Below are positions 26,760 through 40,400 of a stretch of 64,000 nucleotides of DNA, in pieces (positions within the stretch are counted from its first letter, which is position 1; each line of letters opens with the position of its first letter). Source of the stretch: Liolophura sinensis (lineage: Eukaryota; Mollusca; Polyplacophora; Chitonida; Chitonidae); NCBI RefSeq assembly GCF_032854445.1, contig NC_088303.1, forward strand, positions 30,171,265 to 30,235,264. Reading direction: 5' to 3'. The position numbers and the translations under genes were made by a program. A model generated the notes under the pieces. That model worked only from the letters and a program-made list of their open reading frames with translations, searched no databases and was not told the origin of the DNA.

Positions 26760-28039
26760 GGCAGTTCGCCAGGTAACTCAAGGAGCGAGCCTCCACATTG
26801 TACCTCACTAATCCCTCTCCGAGACGCGGGGACGTGCAGGAACGCGTCGGTAACTGATTTGTCTGCTCCGTTAATTTAGAGATTTTGTGGCGGCTCTACA
26901 AGCCTGGAGTTTTTCTCTGATACCGTTACAGCACCCTATAGAGCGTCAAATGATCCCGTGTATGTACGAGTTCTATCTCCCCATACAGAGATGGCGATAC
27001 AGATAACCGTCCATGAAATTCGCGCTGTTTGATGTTTTAAGCCGCCACATCATCGGATATTAAACACGCTCTTTACCCTTAGAGTCACCCCGTTTCACCT
27101 TTGAAGTGAAAATTTTCACAGATTTACAAGTATTTGGTTTTCGTGACAGATACTCAATACAGAGCATTTCTTACTCGTTTCTCCCCAATTCAGAGTGAAC
27201 TTTCAAAAACAACTCGACAACTCGTATCATGACTTGATATACATAAATGTACAAGGTGTTGTTTAAAAAGTCAAGAATTCCCACTCGGGCAGAATAAAAT
27301 TAATCTTATGTAGGGGCATTGTGTTTTTGTCTTTGAATTGACAAAATTTCTTGTTTTATATGTCTGAAGTAAATGTTCTCATTGTTCAACAGACTTTCGT
27401 TCGAAATATAAAAATGACGATCACTGATTCGGATCACATTTAGGATATACTGCGCGAAACAAGGTGTAAATCCTTGTCCAGATGTTTAAATCTCGTATGT
27501 ACACTAGTTAGATCACGCATATACACATATAGTCTAAAGTAAGATATGTCCCGATGTAAGTTTGCCTTTAATCAGTGGGTTATATACACAGTGGATTACG
27601 TAAAATTGAACTGTGCGCAGGTATAGTATACCATACTATTGAGGACAAATAGCTTGCGTATTGGTCTATATAGGACCTGAGACTTGATCATTTTTGCACC
27701 ATATACAGTGACCGTACGGTACAATCCCATTAAAGAGTTTTTTTCGTGAATAAAGTTAGCTTTGTCGGATTACCAGGTTGTTATTTACTCTGTCTCTCAT
27801 ATCATGTTGGTAATGTGACTGGGCCACAACCACCTGTATGTACCTCTCAACTCTGTATACACGTCTGAGCGTGTCCGTTCAAAAATGTATCCTCTCGAAC
27901 GTACAAGTACTCATATGCCCTACAATGGTATGCCATTGTGTTTAGCCTAACCTATATTTTACAGTGCGCATAAGCAAGAGTATGTTTTCGGCGCTGAGTA
28001 ATTTTTGCTGTTTTTTATTTCATTTTTCGTATGCTTTTG

Positions 28040-28391
28040 TTTCTGTCAAACGTGGAGGCACGCACGGTCGCGCCGAAAGCGTGATCTCCACGCGAGCTGA
28101 CAGGCGACCTCTGACCTGGCTCGCGAAAACGAGGCCGTCTCGAGCAGGGATGACGTACGGTTGGTTTGGGATAAGTCAAGTTAGAGGAACACGCGTAGAC
28201 CTGCCTGGTGGTCCGCGACCACTGATATAGCCTCTCTTCCGGCTTCGACGAGACACGGCGTAAATAAGGAAACAACCCCGACGAAGACTGAGCTGAAGTT
28301 TAGGCTGACAAAAGCGCAGTACTAAATCAAAGTTAACTTTTACAGCAACAGGTAGATATTGTTCTGTATAAGTTTAAAACTGTCACTAAAA
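28040..28391 (+). promoter_or_regulatory. GC-rich upstream region/5' UTR of HES
   Basis: This stretch is clearly richer in G, C and CpG than the surrounding DNA, which suits a CpG-type promoter. It contains two CACGCG class C sites (28089-28094 and 28190-28195), the sort bound by Hairy-type repressors, so negative autoregulation is possible. I see no convincing TATA box, and the transcription start cannot be fixed from sequence alone. Confidence 0.5.
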
Positions 28392-28442
28392 ATGGGCGAC
28401 GAACCTTCGAGCCCAAGTGGTCAAGGCGGATCCGACAGAAAA
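28392..28442 (+). CDS. HES: HES exon 1 (coding part)
   Basis: Encodes residues 1-17, a Gly/Ser-rich leader ending in DRK, with a phase-0 end at donor AAA|GTAAGT. The ATG has A at -3 and G at +4. An in-frame TAG at 28353-28355 with no intervening ATG fixes this start. The leader is shorter than in vertebrate HES1. Confidence 0.9.
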
Positions 28443-31400
28443 GTAAGTACCGGTATAGAACTTTCGTAAGAAATGAAGAAGCCATTATTCATACCATGTT
28501 TATAGAGTCTACTGCAAATATTTATCCCCGCTACAAAATGTCAAGTAGTAATGGCTGTTTGTTTAAAGTGGTCGCATGTTATTGTGCGGAGGGTCACAGA
28601 ATGAAAAAAAAACCTTCAGCTGTGACGCAGTGCGTATGGACAAACTCAAATACCGGTGACTAAATACCTAGTGCCTGTAGGACAGCATCAAGCAGGCGTG
28701 ACAACATAACTGTTCTTTAGGTTTTTTGTTTGCACTCTGTACCAGGCATGGTATTTATATACTTATTTTGGCAAAGAATCTATTGGTAAAAGACGTGCAG
28801 GCTGTGCATATGTAGGCCCTACTCACTGAAAAAAACACATACAAAAAGCATTCAAGTACATCTATATATGAAATGACAGCACGAGGTTTTTGCTGACTTT
28901 TAGAATTTAGAATAACAACATCTCCAAACTATAACCTGGACCTGGCAACATTAAAGGCGTGGGTTCAAATCCGGCAAATGATAGGATGTGTTTCATTTTG
29001 GCATTGAAGAACCCTCTTGATCTTTTGTAGACCGTTTCAGCCATTATAAGATTTGAGTATCTGAAGTGTGATAGGCCTAACTGATTGTATTATGCCTTCG
29101 TCCTTCTGTCACCACGACTACGGAACTACGAACATACTTACATGCGTACATACACATCGTATGCTAATGTCCTTGTGCCAGTTGATCACTTGCGGTTTAA
29201 ATTATCCAAAACCTTACAACCAAAATAATTAATTAGCTCTTGATCATTCCATTGTACACGCATGCTAACTCGGCAGACAGATAAAGTACCGATCAACCTG
29301 TATGATGTCAATATGCAGTTACTGGGTTTGGCGATATGCCGGCTGTCTTTGGGGTTTCGCTCCAGTGTTGCAGCACTTTAAATACGGTGATATTAATAAT
29401 AGCCCGTTTTAATCAGATATGACTGAAATAAATCTGAAAACGGCACCAACCATCGAAATGTAACATACTTATGATAAAGGTTAATGTAGACATAAAATGA
29501 ATGACAATGGAAAATTGTGACATCTACGTGCATATTTACTCGTATTTTAACCAGTCACCGCCTGGACAATTGATATGTAGCTCCAGAGGGCAGGCCATGC
29601 GTGATATCAGAAAGAGTAACAACGCATGAGAGAAATGTGGACTTATCCAGCGATGCCATATTCACTGCATGCGTGTGCAATATTGTGTCTATATATTTAT
29701 ATGTATAGTCCATAAACATTCTGTCTGAGTAATTCAACCATAAATACGATACACACGCGTAGCTTTCTCTGTCACGACTGACAACCTCATCCATCCACAA
29801 TAGCATAAAGATAAATATCAGCTATGCAATGGCAAACAATGCACGCGGAACACAGGCAAGTGTTCGTTGCACGCAAGTTAACACATACCAAACATTCCGC
29901 GCTTATGCGGTGAGCGCGGGGCTGTCAATGGTTACGTGTATGAAATATGTCTCCGAGCCGCGGTGAGCGTGAGTAGTAAATGAAGGAATACTTAAATACG
30001 CTGTAATTTTCTAAATGATTGTTTTGTCTGCAATTTCCTTGGCTAGCCTTTCTCCTTCGCATGCATGAGTTGGAAACAGATGGAAGACGCGCTTAGTCTC
30101 ACGTTTACAAGTTTTTGTACACTCAAAAAATTAATCTGTTAATTTTAACAGAAAGTTTTGTTGTCTGAGCGATGCTGGAATGTATGAAGCTATCGCAACA
30201 TATTACTCTTAAATACAACACACATATTCTATTAATTTGACATAAAAAGTCTATTACACTAACACGATATTCTGTTGAATATGACACAGTATTATGTAAT
30301 AATAACAGGAAACATTCTAGCATCTCAGACAACAGACTTTCTGTCAAAATGAATAGATTAATTGTTTGAGTGTAAATCAATTTTTCGTAGCTTTACTCAC
30401 ATAACTCAAGTCACCTTACGCATGGCACTACAACCGGAACAATATTACTGACATATTATTGAAAAATATACATTAAAGTAAACCAAGAAAAAGTTTGCCT
30501 GTTTTATAACAAACTAAAGATGTTATTTTGGGATATGCTGATATGGATGCAGACTCATTCACCTAATGCAGGGACAAATCTGTCAGCGCTCTATAATTAA
30601 GGCCTGTTTACTGCTTGTTTGCAAAGTTCTGTTGAACACCCGGGGTTTGCTTAAGGTTCGTTGTCAAATATACACAGGTGAAGACATCCAATATTTGTTG
30701 TTGTCATCTGCTTGAAAAAACAAATAAAAACACCTCGTGTTGTTGCGAATATTTATAATTTCCATAACCGTGTGCTCGGTTTAAGATAAATCACGTTTCA
30801 CGGTTTCTTCGCTAATTATCTCCCTTTACTTAACCTCTGATATAATAATGAAAAACTATAAATGTTAAACTTTTCCTGACAAAATCTTCGGAGCAAAGTT
30901 AGTTTTTATGAATGCTCTTTCGCCACTTTTCAAATATATACAGTTTGTCCTGTCATTTACTTGTTAAATTTTCTGTTTGTTGGAAAATTCTTGAGTATGG
31001 TGTTGAGCGAACAATCAAACAAATAAATGAATAAATAAATTTTGCTTATTAGGACAACTTGTCCCGAATCGGGTTCACTAGATTCGCAATGTCGTTCAAA
31101 AGGCACAATTATACATTACCAAACCAATTATGAATCACCATATAGGACAAAATGCAAAATCAAAGCGATGACAAACAAATTAAATTATGCAAATTCTTTG
31201 GTAAATTGATTTATGCCTCTCATTTTGGTTAACCATTAAAAAACCATGCAGTCTATCAATCTTTGAATGAATTATAGTCTTTAGGCTACCGCGTCAGCTA
31301 CCGTATTGTTTAGACTTTATTTTGTGACAAAATTAACTACCTTAAAACTTTAAATGGATTAATACACGTGACATAAACAACAGTTAAAAACATATATGCT

Positions 31401-34400
31401 TTTCCAACTTTAATCTTCTTTGCGGACAGAAAACTTTTCCTCAAAATACGTGCGATCACAAGGAAACGCCTAATATCTGTAACCAGTGAAGTTTGTCAAA
31501 TGACCTACCCTTGACCCGTAACATAACCGACAGTTAGTAACTTGCTTAGAATGCCCTCCCCTTGTTGAGCCCAGTCATTAAAGTCAATGTTTCCTCGCTT
31601 GATTTCATCACGCGGTGTTTTTGCCACAGGTCTTAGGCTAGTCCGATCATCTGTAGACCCACACACGTGGCTTGAGGAAGAGAAAAGACCGCTTGAAAAC
31701 AAATCAGATTAACGATCCTGATTGTTATGCAATTCTATGTATGATTTTACATTGAGGTGTGATGGATGTTGCTAGTCTGCTGTACGTTGTAAGTCCTCTT
31801 TGGTTTCTGAATTAGTCCAGACATTTAAAGCGCTGGCTCTCTGTGACTACCTGTCCCTTTAGCGCGCTAACGCAGCGTAATGACCTAGGAGTCTCTCACC
31901 AATGCAGTCGCTGTGAGTTCAAGTCCAGCTCATACTGACTTCCTCTCCGGCCGTAAGTGGGAAGGTCTGCCAGCAACCTGCGGATGGTCGTGGGTTTCCC
32001 CCGGGCTGTGCCCGGTTTCCACCCACCATAATGCCGGCCACCGTCGTATAAGTGAAATATTCGGCGTAAAACACCAATCAAATAAATAAAATAAATAAAT
32101 AAATTTTTACCAAAGAGGGCACGTGTTTGTCTCTGCTCTGGTCACTCTGGTTCACTTCACCCGTAAACCTGAGCACCGTCATATAAGTGAAAATTTCTTC
32201 CTTGTAAGGCGTTAAACACCAGCCAATCAAGTAAATTCTTTGATCATTCCAGCCCTCCGCTCCAGATACTGGATCCATTTTGTAACGTATGTATAGAAAG
32301 TTGGAGACTTTTTTTGGCTGCACGGTAAATGAAATCGTGGACAATCCTAAAATGATCAAAATTATGCTGCCAAAAACCGGCAACATTGAAAGCTAAATGG
32401 CTTTAAATAAATCACATTCTTTCGAAAAACAATGTTATTCTGTTCAACTAGCTTGGATCGCTTGTATTATGTTAAGCATTAAGTTATGTGTACCACTGAC
32501 TTGGCACACATGCATCATTTAATATAATGGAACGGCCATAAATCTACTACTTTCATCATCAGACAGAAATGAAATTTTAACAAACAATATTTTGTCTGGT
32601 GCTTTACACCGTATATACTCAAGGAACATTTCACTTTTATGACGGCAGCGACCATTATATTAAGAGGAAACCGGATAATGTATCTAACATCTATTTATTC
32701 ATTTGACTTTTGTTAATTTTACCCCGTATACTGAAGAATATTTCACTATTTCGAAGGCAGACAGCATTATGGTGAGAGGAAACCGGGAAATGTATCTAAC
32801 ATTCGCTATTTCTAATTTGTATTCTTGGCATTTGAAATACAGTAAACATTTTCCCAGAATTCTTGGTTCAGTATTGCTTGTCATGAAAAGAAAAAAGAGG
32901 TTATTGTGAATTTTTTTTAAGCACAAAGGCTGCATTGACCCTTCATCTTTATACAGGCAGATGCTGAATTTAGATGACCATTTAGTGTATCTTTATATGA
33001 GTTAGGCATAAGCTACGTGAGAGACATCTTCAGGTATCCATACATCAGAAGTGTTAATCAGTTTGTGAAGAGCACAAAACCACAGTGTCCCAAGCGCTAT
33101 GTTAATGGCAATGAAAGTCATATGAAGTATGACTTAAGATGTGAAGTCACAGATTATATAGACCGTCTTGATTCAGTTGAAAGCTTACTGTAATTTACGT
33201 ACATATTCCATAAACCAGCTTTCCTTTGCATTCTATTGTTTTGATAACAAACGGATCAGATTCTCTTGGAGTTGTGGACAATATATTGTCTCATTTCTGC
33301 GTCACGAGCTGATGACTCCATAAAAATATGCCAATTCAACACATAACATAAGAAACATATTGTGTAATTGCTGTAGAGTAAAAATTGTTACGTATATCAA
33401 AGTTACAATGAACATAATTTAATATTATAGAGGCCTCTGTAGCCGAGGTGGTTAGGGTGCCAAAGGGGCACAATGACCCAGGAACCTTTCACCAGTTAAT
33501 GAGTTCAAATTCAGCTCATGCTGGCTTCCTCTCGGAGTGTCTTGCAGCAACTTGCGGATGGTGGTGGGTTTCCCCCCACCATATTGTTGGCCGTTGTCGT
33601 ATAGGTGAAATATTCTTGAATGCCAATCAAACAAATAAATTTAATACAGCATTCCTGTCTGTTAAAGGTGCTTCGGCCACCCCCAGTCAGTGATTTCTAT
33701 TGTCAAACCGTCTCCGGTTTAAGGTCGGTGTCCCTATACGTGGACTTGCATGTGGGGTATAAAAATCCACGTAGAAACCTATATACGCGTACATCAAAGA
33801 AGGTGCCCTCTACAAACGTGTATCGAAACTTGAACCCGGTACCATATTATCTTGACGAAATATGTGCTTTTCTTTCAGATAACAAAGCCGTTGATGGAGA
33901 AAAGACGTCGTGCTAGAATCAACAGTTGTCTGACTGAATTAAAAGCTCTCCTTCTAACGAACGCTGACGAGAAAGAGGTAAGAACAAGTACATTCTCTTA
34001 CCCCGTTTATACTGTATACAAGGCGATAATGTATGAAACGTGAATATGCTCACGAAATGTATAACTGACAGTATACATTAAGTACATTTTTACAGTACGG
34101 CTTTTCATCAGCAAAATATGAAGGGAATAGTGCAACGACTGGTTGACCCGTATCAGTATAATGGCTCGGGTGGAGCGGCTTACTTGCCTTCGGTAAGACG
34201 TCTCAGTGAAGCAGAACTAGATAAAAGGGCGGTGGAAATCCGTCCTGCAACAAGGAGGCACATTGCATGCACTCTAAGGATTCCGTCTTCGTCATTTGAC
34301 TGAAAAATTGTTAAGTATGAAGTTAAACCCCAAGCACTCACTCACTCACTCATCAACAAACACATAAAGTCGAGTAGATTCTCTGGTGACATATTAAAAT

Positions 34401-37400
34401 ACTTGTCTTAGCGGCCAATTGTATTTCCACATACACATACAAAGAGGTTATCTTTACCAGGAAAAATTAAGCTAAACCATATAGGGCAGTGTTCTGCAAA
34501 CCGATGGAATGCGCGTGCCTGGACGGTTTGGGCGTGATTGAATGGGCTTGTAAACGCGGAGCTTGTCAATAGACGGAATGGACACTGGCGACAGGATCTT
34601 ATAATACGGTGCAAGAGTTGAGTGGACACAAAAGATCAGAGTGGACACTTGCTGTTTGTTTTGGTAAAAGGAAGTGTGAAAAAATGCCAGAGGATGAAAA
34701 GTCCTCTTGGGAAAGTATGTCATGAGCAGGGACACTTATTGTACTCTTATCTGACCGATAAATAGATTTATCGTGGGCTATTATATTGATATCCACACAG
34801 AGAATCGTGAGTGGAAAATTGATGAAGTGCTCTTCGGAAAACCGCAACAGTTTAGCGTGGCCATGTTACAAGGGTCAGTGGAGCTGGGGGCATAATGCTT
34901 CATTCACGGGCAAAAAACTTAACATAGTGTGTGTCAAAGGAAACTAAAGCCAACCCAAGCTTAAGAAAAAATGGGTTAATTCAGTTATTGAGGACCAAAT
35001 GGTATTGCTTTACACCAACACACCCGTGTTTTTCTCCAACATGTCCTCAAACGGAGAAGCCAGTGAGCACATACTTCCAAAGAAACGTATCACGCATGCA
35101 CACTTTTTCTCTACATAGCTGATTGTGGAATACTGTGCCTGGATACTATTTCTCTGTACACAACGAAATTTCGTTGATACTAATGAATTGTCCGAGGCAT
35201 AACAAAAGATAGCCGGCATAGGAGCTGTGTTCTCTAAAGAAAAAAGCCTAGCCTGCCAAAGCTTTTGGCATACTTTAGACTCGTATCTTGGTTTTGCTGC
35301 TTGGTTGTTACCATGATGTGTAGAAAAAATCATGCGAATCTTAGTTCTAATACTAACAGTTTCTCAACATTCACGGGCAACTTAGGATAAGAAACACCTT
35401 TGTATGGGTTCATTGTGACACCTTGACAGATCTACATTTCCCCCAGACTTTGAACTCAGTTGAACTCACCATGATGTGTTTAAATGTCATACATGAGAGA
35501 AAGGATGACCATATTGCGACGAACGGGTATATTAATAATGGTGATTTGGGAAGTCCTGTTTGTGAACGTAACATTGCAGGTTTTTTTTTAATTGCATGCG
35601 CATGAATATCAACATGATTGTTGATTTGATCCATGTTCAAAGATAAACATCACAAAGTTTTGTGTATGCAGAGAGACACTGTATAGATTGTAGTTGTTTC
35701 CATCGTGCTGTAAAAATTCAACTCCTGCACGAAGATGAAAATAGAAAAAAAAAAACAAGTATAGATTTTGAAGACGTTTTTAAACGTTTATCTTTTTAAT
35801 GTCTTCATAAACGTGAACGGAATTTTGTGCTTATTTTTTTAAGGAGCGTGCCAGGGAACTTTCATTCGTCCCGGAATGTAAGATGCAAATAATCTGGGAT
35901 TTGTCGGGTAAAATAACTCCATACTTTTAACCCCAAGAGTTTAATTATATGCCCCACGCTATGCTCTACGTGACAGTGGTCGAGTCTTGCCAACTGACAA
36001 AGGTTATCTACGCCTAGAGATTGGATGAAATCTAACCGTTAGGCACGGAAAACATAGGTCAGAAGATGTACTTGCAAATACCTACACACATATATCCATA
36101 CAAGTTGGCGGATAATCATTTTACCACGATATAAACAAGATGTCACCTTTGACCGGATATCGTGTGTGGGAAAGTCTATACTCGGAAAATACCCCCATCT
36201 TATATTGCAGGCGCATGAACCGATCTCTCCCGACCTGACCCGACGTGACACGAGAACGCCCGATGAAAGACGAGTCTGTTTGCTTTTGAAGTTTAAGCGA
36301 AACATGTAAAATAGCATACGATGTACATGTATACTTAGCAATCATATCTTCCATGTAAGTTTGCTCTGGCCGTTTTGCTCCACGTGTTGCAATATAGAAT
36401 TACGTTTCGGTTCATTTTTTTAAATTTCGCTATGCATTGCTAACAGCATTAATGCCGCTATAGATATGTTGAATGCATAGGGTTAGGCTAGAATCAAGAG
36501 ACCAGACTGTAGAGACGCATACCAAATTCCACTGGTTCTCTACTATACGACACAATGCTGGTCTTAAATTACTTTCAATTCTTCTGGATTTCAGTGGTTG
36601 AATTTCGGATTTGGTGAAAAGTACGGAAATCAAGGGAGAAACGTTCTTTATAAATCAGATTTCATTCGCTTTGATTATTTTTTTTTTCATCTGCCAAGAG
36701 AACCAATCTTGGCTGTTTGCCTTTCAACAATCGTGCGCCAAATTTATAGTGTACTGTATATTATGGGCATGAGATTGTGTGAGATAAGACTATTTCAAGT
36801 CAGATATATAAAATGTCCTTCTTGTATAGGACTTTGGGGACATTGGATTAACTGTTGCTGTCCATGGTTTTTATTATTAGGTCTTGTGGGATAAGGCTAT
36901 GTCAATTCAGATCTATAAACTGTGTCATTTTTATCGTATTTGACTGGTGTTCTGATATGACCTCGGTAAGGTTTATTGACAGAGATCTACACGTGAAACT
37001 TGTCAGAATGTACTGCAAGGTGATACCAACCTTTTCCAACAAGTATAGGGCTTTTCTGGGCTTCCCTTAATTCCTTCGTTAGGTCAGCAGTATGGGCCTA
37101 TACCTCTAGATACCAGTGAGTCGGTTTTTCACACCATGACCAGAGTGCCATTCTTCGACACTTTAACCATTGAACAAATACAGATTGTATTTCCCGCACA
37201 GGAGTGTATTTCCAACACAGGAGTGTATTTCCCACACAGAGCCATTTAGACTTTTGCTCTATATGCATTTCAGGAAGAGTGCATCAATGAAACAAGAAGA
37301 ATTTGCTAACACCATGATCACGAAACGTACAACGTCGATTTTTTAAAAGTTAAAAGTTAATCTTAAAGCGGCACTGGTTAGCTTTATGTCTTCATTGTAT

Positions 37401-40400
37401 ACCTAGAATTCACGAACATAAGAAGATTTTTAGATGTTGATTAGAACAGCACATAAATTTTATTGTATACTGTACAACAAGGCCTAGATATTTTAATCTC
37501 AGATAAAGAACAGAAAATTAACAAAATTTTATTCTTTGTTTGTTTTACAGTCAGGTCGTTTTGCCAAGCTGGAAAAGGCAGATATTCTGGAACTAACGGT
37601 AAAATACTTACGGACAAAACAACAGACCGCAATCTGTGGTGAGTGTGATACGACGTTGTGCATCAGTAAAATCTGCCTCTCAAATGAACACGTCCCTATT
37701 TCCAGCCATTCGAGTTGTGAAGTCATAACAACAAACAACATTCTGATTTCAAAGGAACTTTCCGCCGTAAATAAATAAACTATAGTTCATTCATTACACA
37801 GTTAGACATGTGTCAAGACTGCCCCAAGCCAGTCATATGTACCACATACAAAATTCTTTGCTTTGTTTTCTCTTGACTATCGTTGTGTATAGAATCTGGG
37901 CATAGTTACGAGCGCATACATGTTTTTTTTTGTACCTCCATATTACTGTTCATTTTAATTTCACATTTTTGCCACATTGTTTATGTCATGCACTTTCTGC
38001 AACATGTTTCTTCTCCCTAACTCCTTGGAATGTTCCCATCTTTACAAAACTTTCAATCAATTTTTTGCGCATACTTTTCTTGTAAACCACGTCGGTTAAT
38101 GATAATAGAATCCATGCAGTCAGCGTCATTTGTAAACAAAGTTATGACAAAGGACCTGGTATGCTAAGGTGGGGAATAGGTCCCTGCCCAAGAAACTGGA
38201 CCTCTAGTAGCCAAAGTGACTATAGCTGTGAATGACAGCTGCTGACACACTCGTAAGGCTACTTCTTTTTCAGTTCTGTTTTACTCGTCTTTTTCTTGTT
38301 GTATATCAAGCATGCGGCTTATAAAGCTCCAAACATGCACTGAAGCGATGAATAGGTCATAAAATCGAAAAACTGTAGCCGGCTCCACTCACACTGAAAT
38401 ATCTTTTTTTTTTTGCATTAGACACTGTAGAATTATGGAAATCACTGCACTACAAATGTAATTTTCTGAAAAATTCTTAAACACACAGCTATGCACCAAT
38501 CAATTAAATAAATATATAATAAATGTAACTTTCAGCCTTATACTACACATAACATGTTAATGTTAATGACAGCTAGTGGACCACGTGTTCTCAACCAGGA
38601 TTAAGGTGTGGTGTCCTTATAGTTGCCAAATGTTACGTAATAACATAGCTTATCTATCTTAATTCATGATAACATTAATTTAATGCAAGACGACCTTTAT
38701 CTTTACTCACAAAAAAGTATGTCTCCAAAGAAAAAAAAGAAACAAACAAAAAAAAAAAAAAAAAAAAAAGAAACACAAAAATTCGAACTCGTCCCCCATC
38801 CGACTTCGTTAGTCCATTGTACTGTGGAGGATGTCTGATGGACCATGGTATACAAAGTTTAAACTTCTTAAAATATGACAAAACTCATCACATTATAAAG
38901 TTTACCAAAACGAAACTTTGACAGCACGTAGAAATACACACATGAAGGTTTCAGTAAAGATATTTTTCTGTTTGAAGTTGATATTCATACTGTAAATTAA
39001 AAACATACTGCCTCGTTTGAAGGAAAAAATTAAAAAATTTTGTTTTTGCAGTTTTGGAGGGTTATAACCAGGCAACCATCTCTTTATAGCATTATAACTT
39101 TTGTGAGTGCTTGGTCCAAGTTTTATACTTCTGATTCCAAAATTTACAGAGTTGTGCTGGGATTTTGAAATTTGGACTTTCTTATCGCACCTCTCTGGGG
39201 ACCATTCTCCGCCTTACCGTACCAGGTCCTTTGAGTAGTTACAAAGTTATCTGAAACTGACCCCAGAGTAGCTCCTATTCTGCAAGCACTCCAAACAAAA
39301 AACATTTCTCGCAGATAGTGCCAGTACACATGCGCTTAACGCGTGGCTTGATATACGATGCTACTTCTGATAAACGCCCTGCTCAATGACCCGGAATGAC
39401 ATGGTTCAAATCTCATTCCAGATAAAATCACTGATAACATGCGTGCGAGTATTTCACTTGTAAAATTTATGCATAGGTAGGTAAATTTTTAAATTATTGA
39501 AGGTAAAATAAACGAGTCGAAGTGAAACTTGTAGCCCAAAATATCTAAAATAGCATTGGATATGATTACTATATTGCTTGAGTAAGATTTAGCACTGATT
39601 TAAAAGTTTTACTGCTGTCTAGGAGCCTCGAAACATGCAAGCGTAATGCCAGGTTTTAAAATGATGCCGACAATAGACTACATGATTATGATACATCACT
39701 ACAAAGCAAAATCAGTTGTGAATATCATGGGAAATCACATCGCGTATAAGAGGTTCATAAAAACGGGAAAATCATAATTTCTAAAAGATGCTTTGAGAAA
39801 ATGGAACGTCGAGGTTTTACGAAAGTGTGCTGTTTCCGTGGGTTTCTTCACCTATGAACCATACTACTATTTTATAAGATGGGAATACTGGAGTAAGGCG
39901 TTAACATAAAACAAATAACGTCCATTCTGTATATATAGAAACCAAGCTTAAAAGTTTCCATTGAAATTAAATAATATAGCAACTGTTTTCTTTCTGTAAA
40001 ACGGCTTGTCTTGGCTTGCAGGTAACCATACAGCTCTCTACAGAGCCGGCTTCAACAAATGCATGGAGGAGTTGTCCACATTCCTGGGCGCTGATGATGA
40101 AAACTCGACTAATTTACGACTCAAGCTCACCACTCACCTAGCCGATATCCTCTGCTCTATGGAAAGATTAAAGAATGCAAGTTCAAAGGGCCACTCCGAG
40201 AGATCAAACGTTTCACCGGGTCTGCAGGTGTCGAGCAGCAGTGATGACGTCACGTCCGCTCCCAGTCTCAGCGAGCCTGCCGCTATCTCGTCATGTGTCC
40301 AGGCTACGGTCGGCATAGAAGGTAAATCCCCTGACGGGTCGACGGCCGAATCGCCAGCAGCCCAGGGATGCCAGCCGTGCCAGGTGAACAGAGCTTTACC

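Larger units (their letters stand above)
24491..28039. other. Intergenic, upstream flank of HES
   Basis: Holds the TA tract at 26476 and the CSL/E-box cluster at 26747. 26690-26850 is somewhat GC-richer and could be a distal regulatory segment. No exon is recognised. Confidence 0.5.
28443..33878 (+). other. HES intron 1 (5.4 kb)
   Basis: GT-AG intron holding the TA-flanked MITE-like element at 30120-30372, SINE copies at 31833-32105 and 33431-33640, and short SINE-tail fragments at 30985-31042 and 32155-32236. A 110-bp tandem duplication of another SINE-tail fragment lies at 32590-32810. No further exon is recognisable. Confidence 0.85.
33978..37550 (+). other. HES intron 2 (3.6 kb)
   Basis: GT-AG intron. 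A 5'-truncated family 2 SINE starts only about 140 bp after exon 2. A 19-bp tandem repeat at 37186-37245 contains one CSL-like match (minus strand, 37236-37228). The rest is AT-rich and shows nothing I recognise. Confidence 0.85.

Noticed and set aside
28015-28275. Overlapping open frames on both strands just upstream of HES
   Set aside because: GC-rich DNA has few stop codons; the location fits HES promoter or 5' UTR better than coding.
28955-28995. B-box-like GGGTTCAAATCC
   Set aside because: The 5' half of a tRNA cannot be found upstream.
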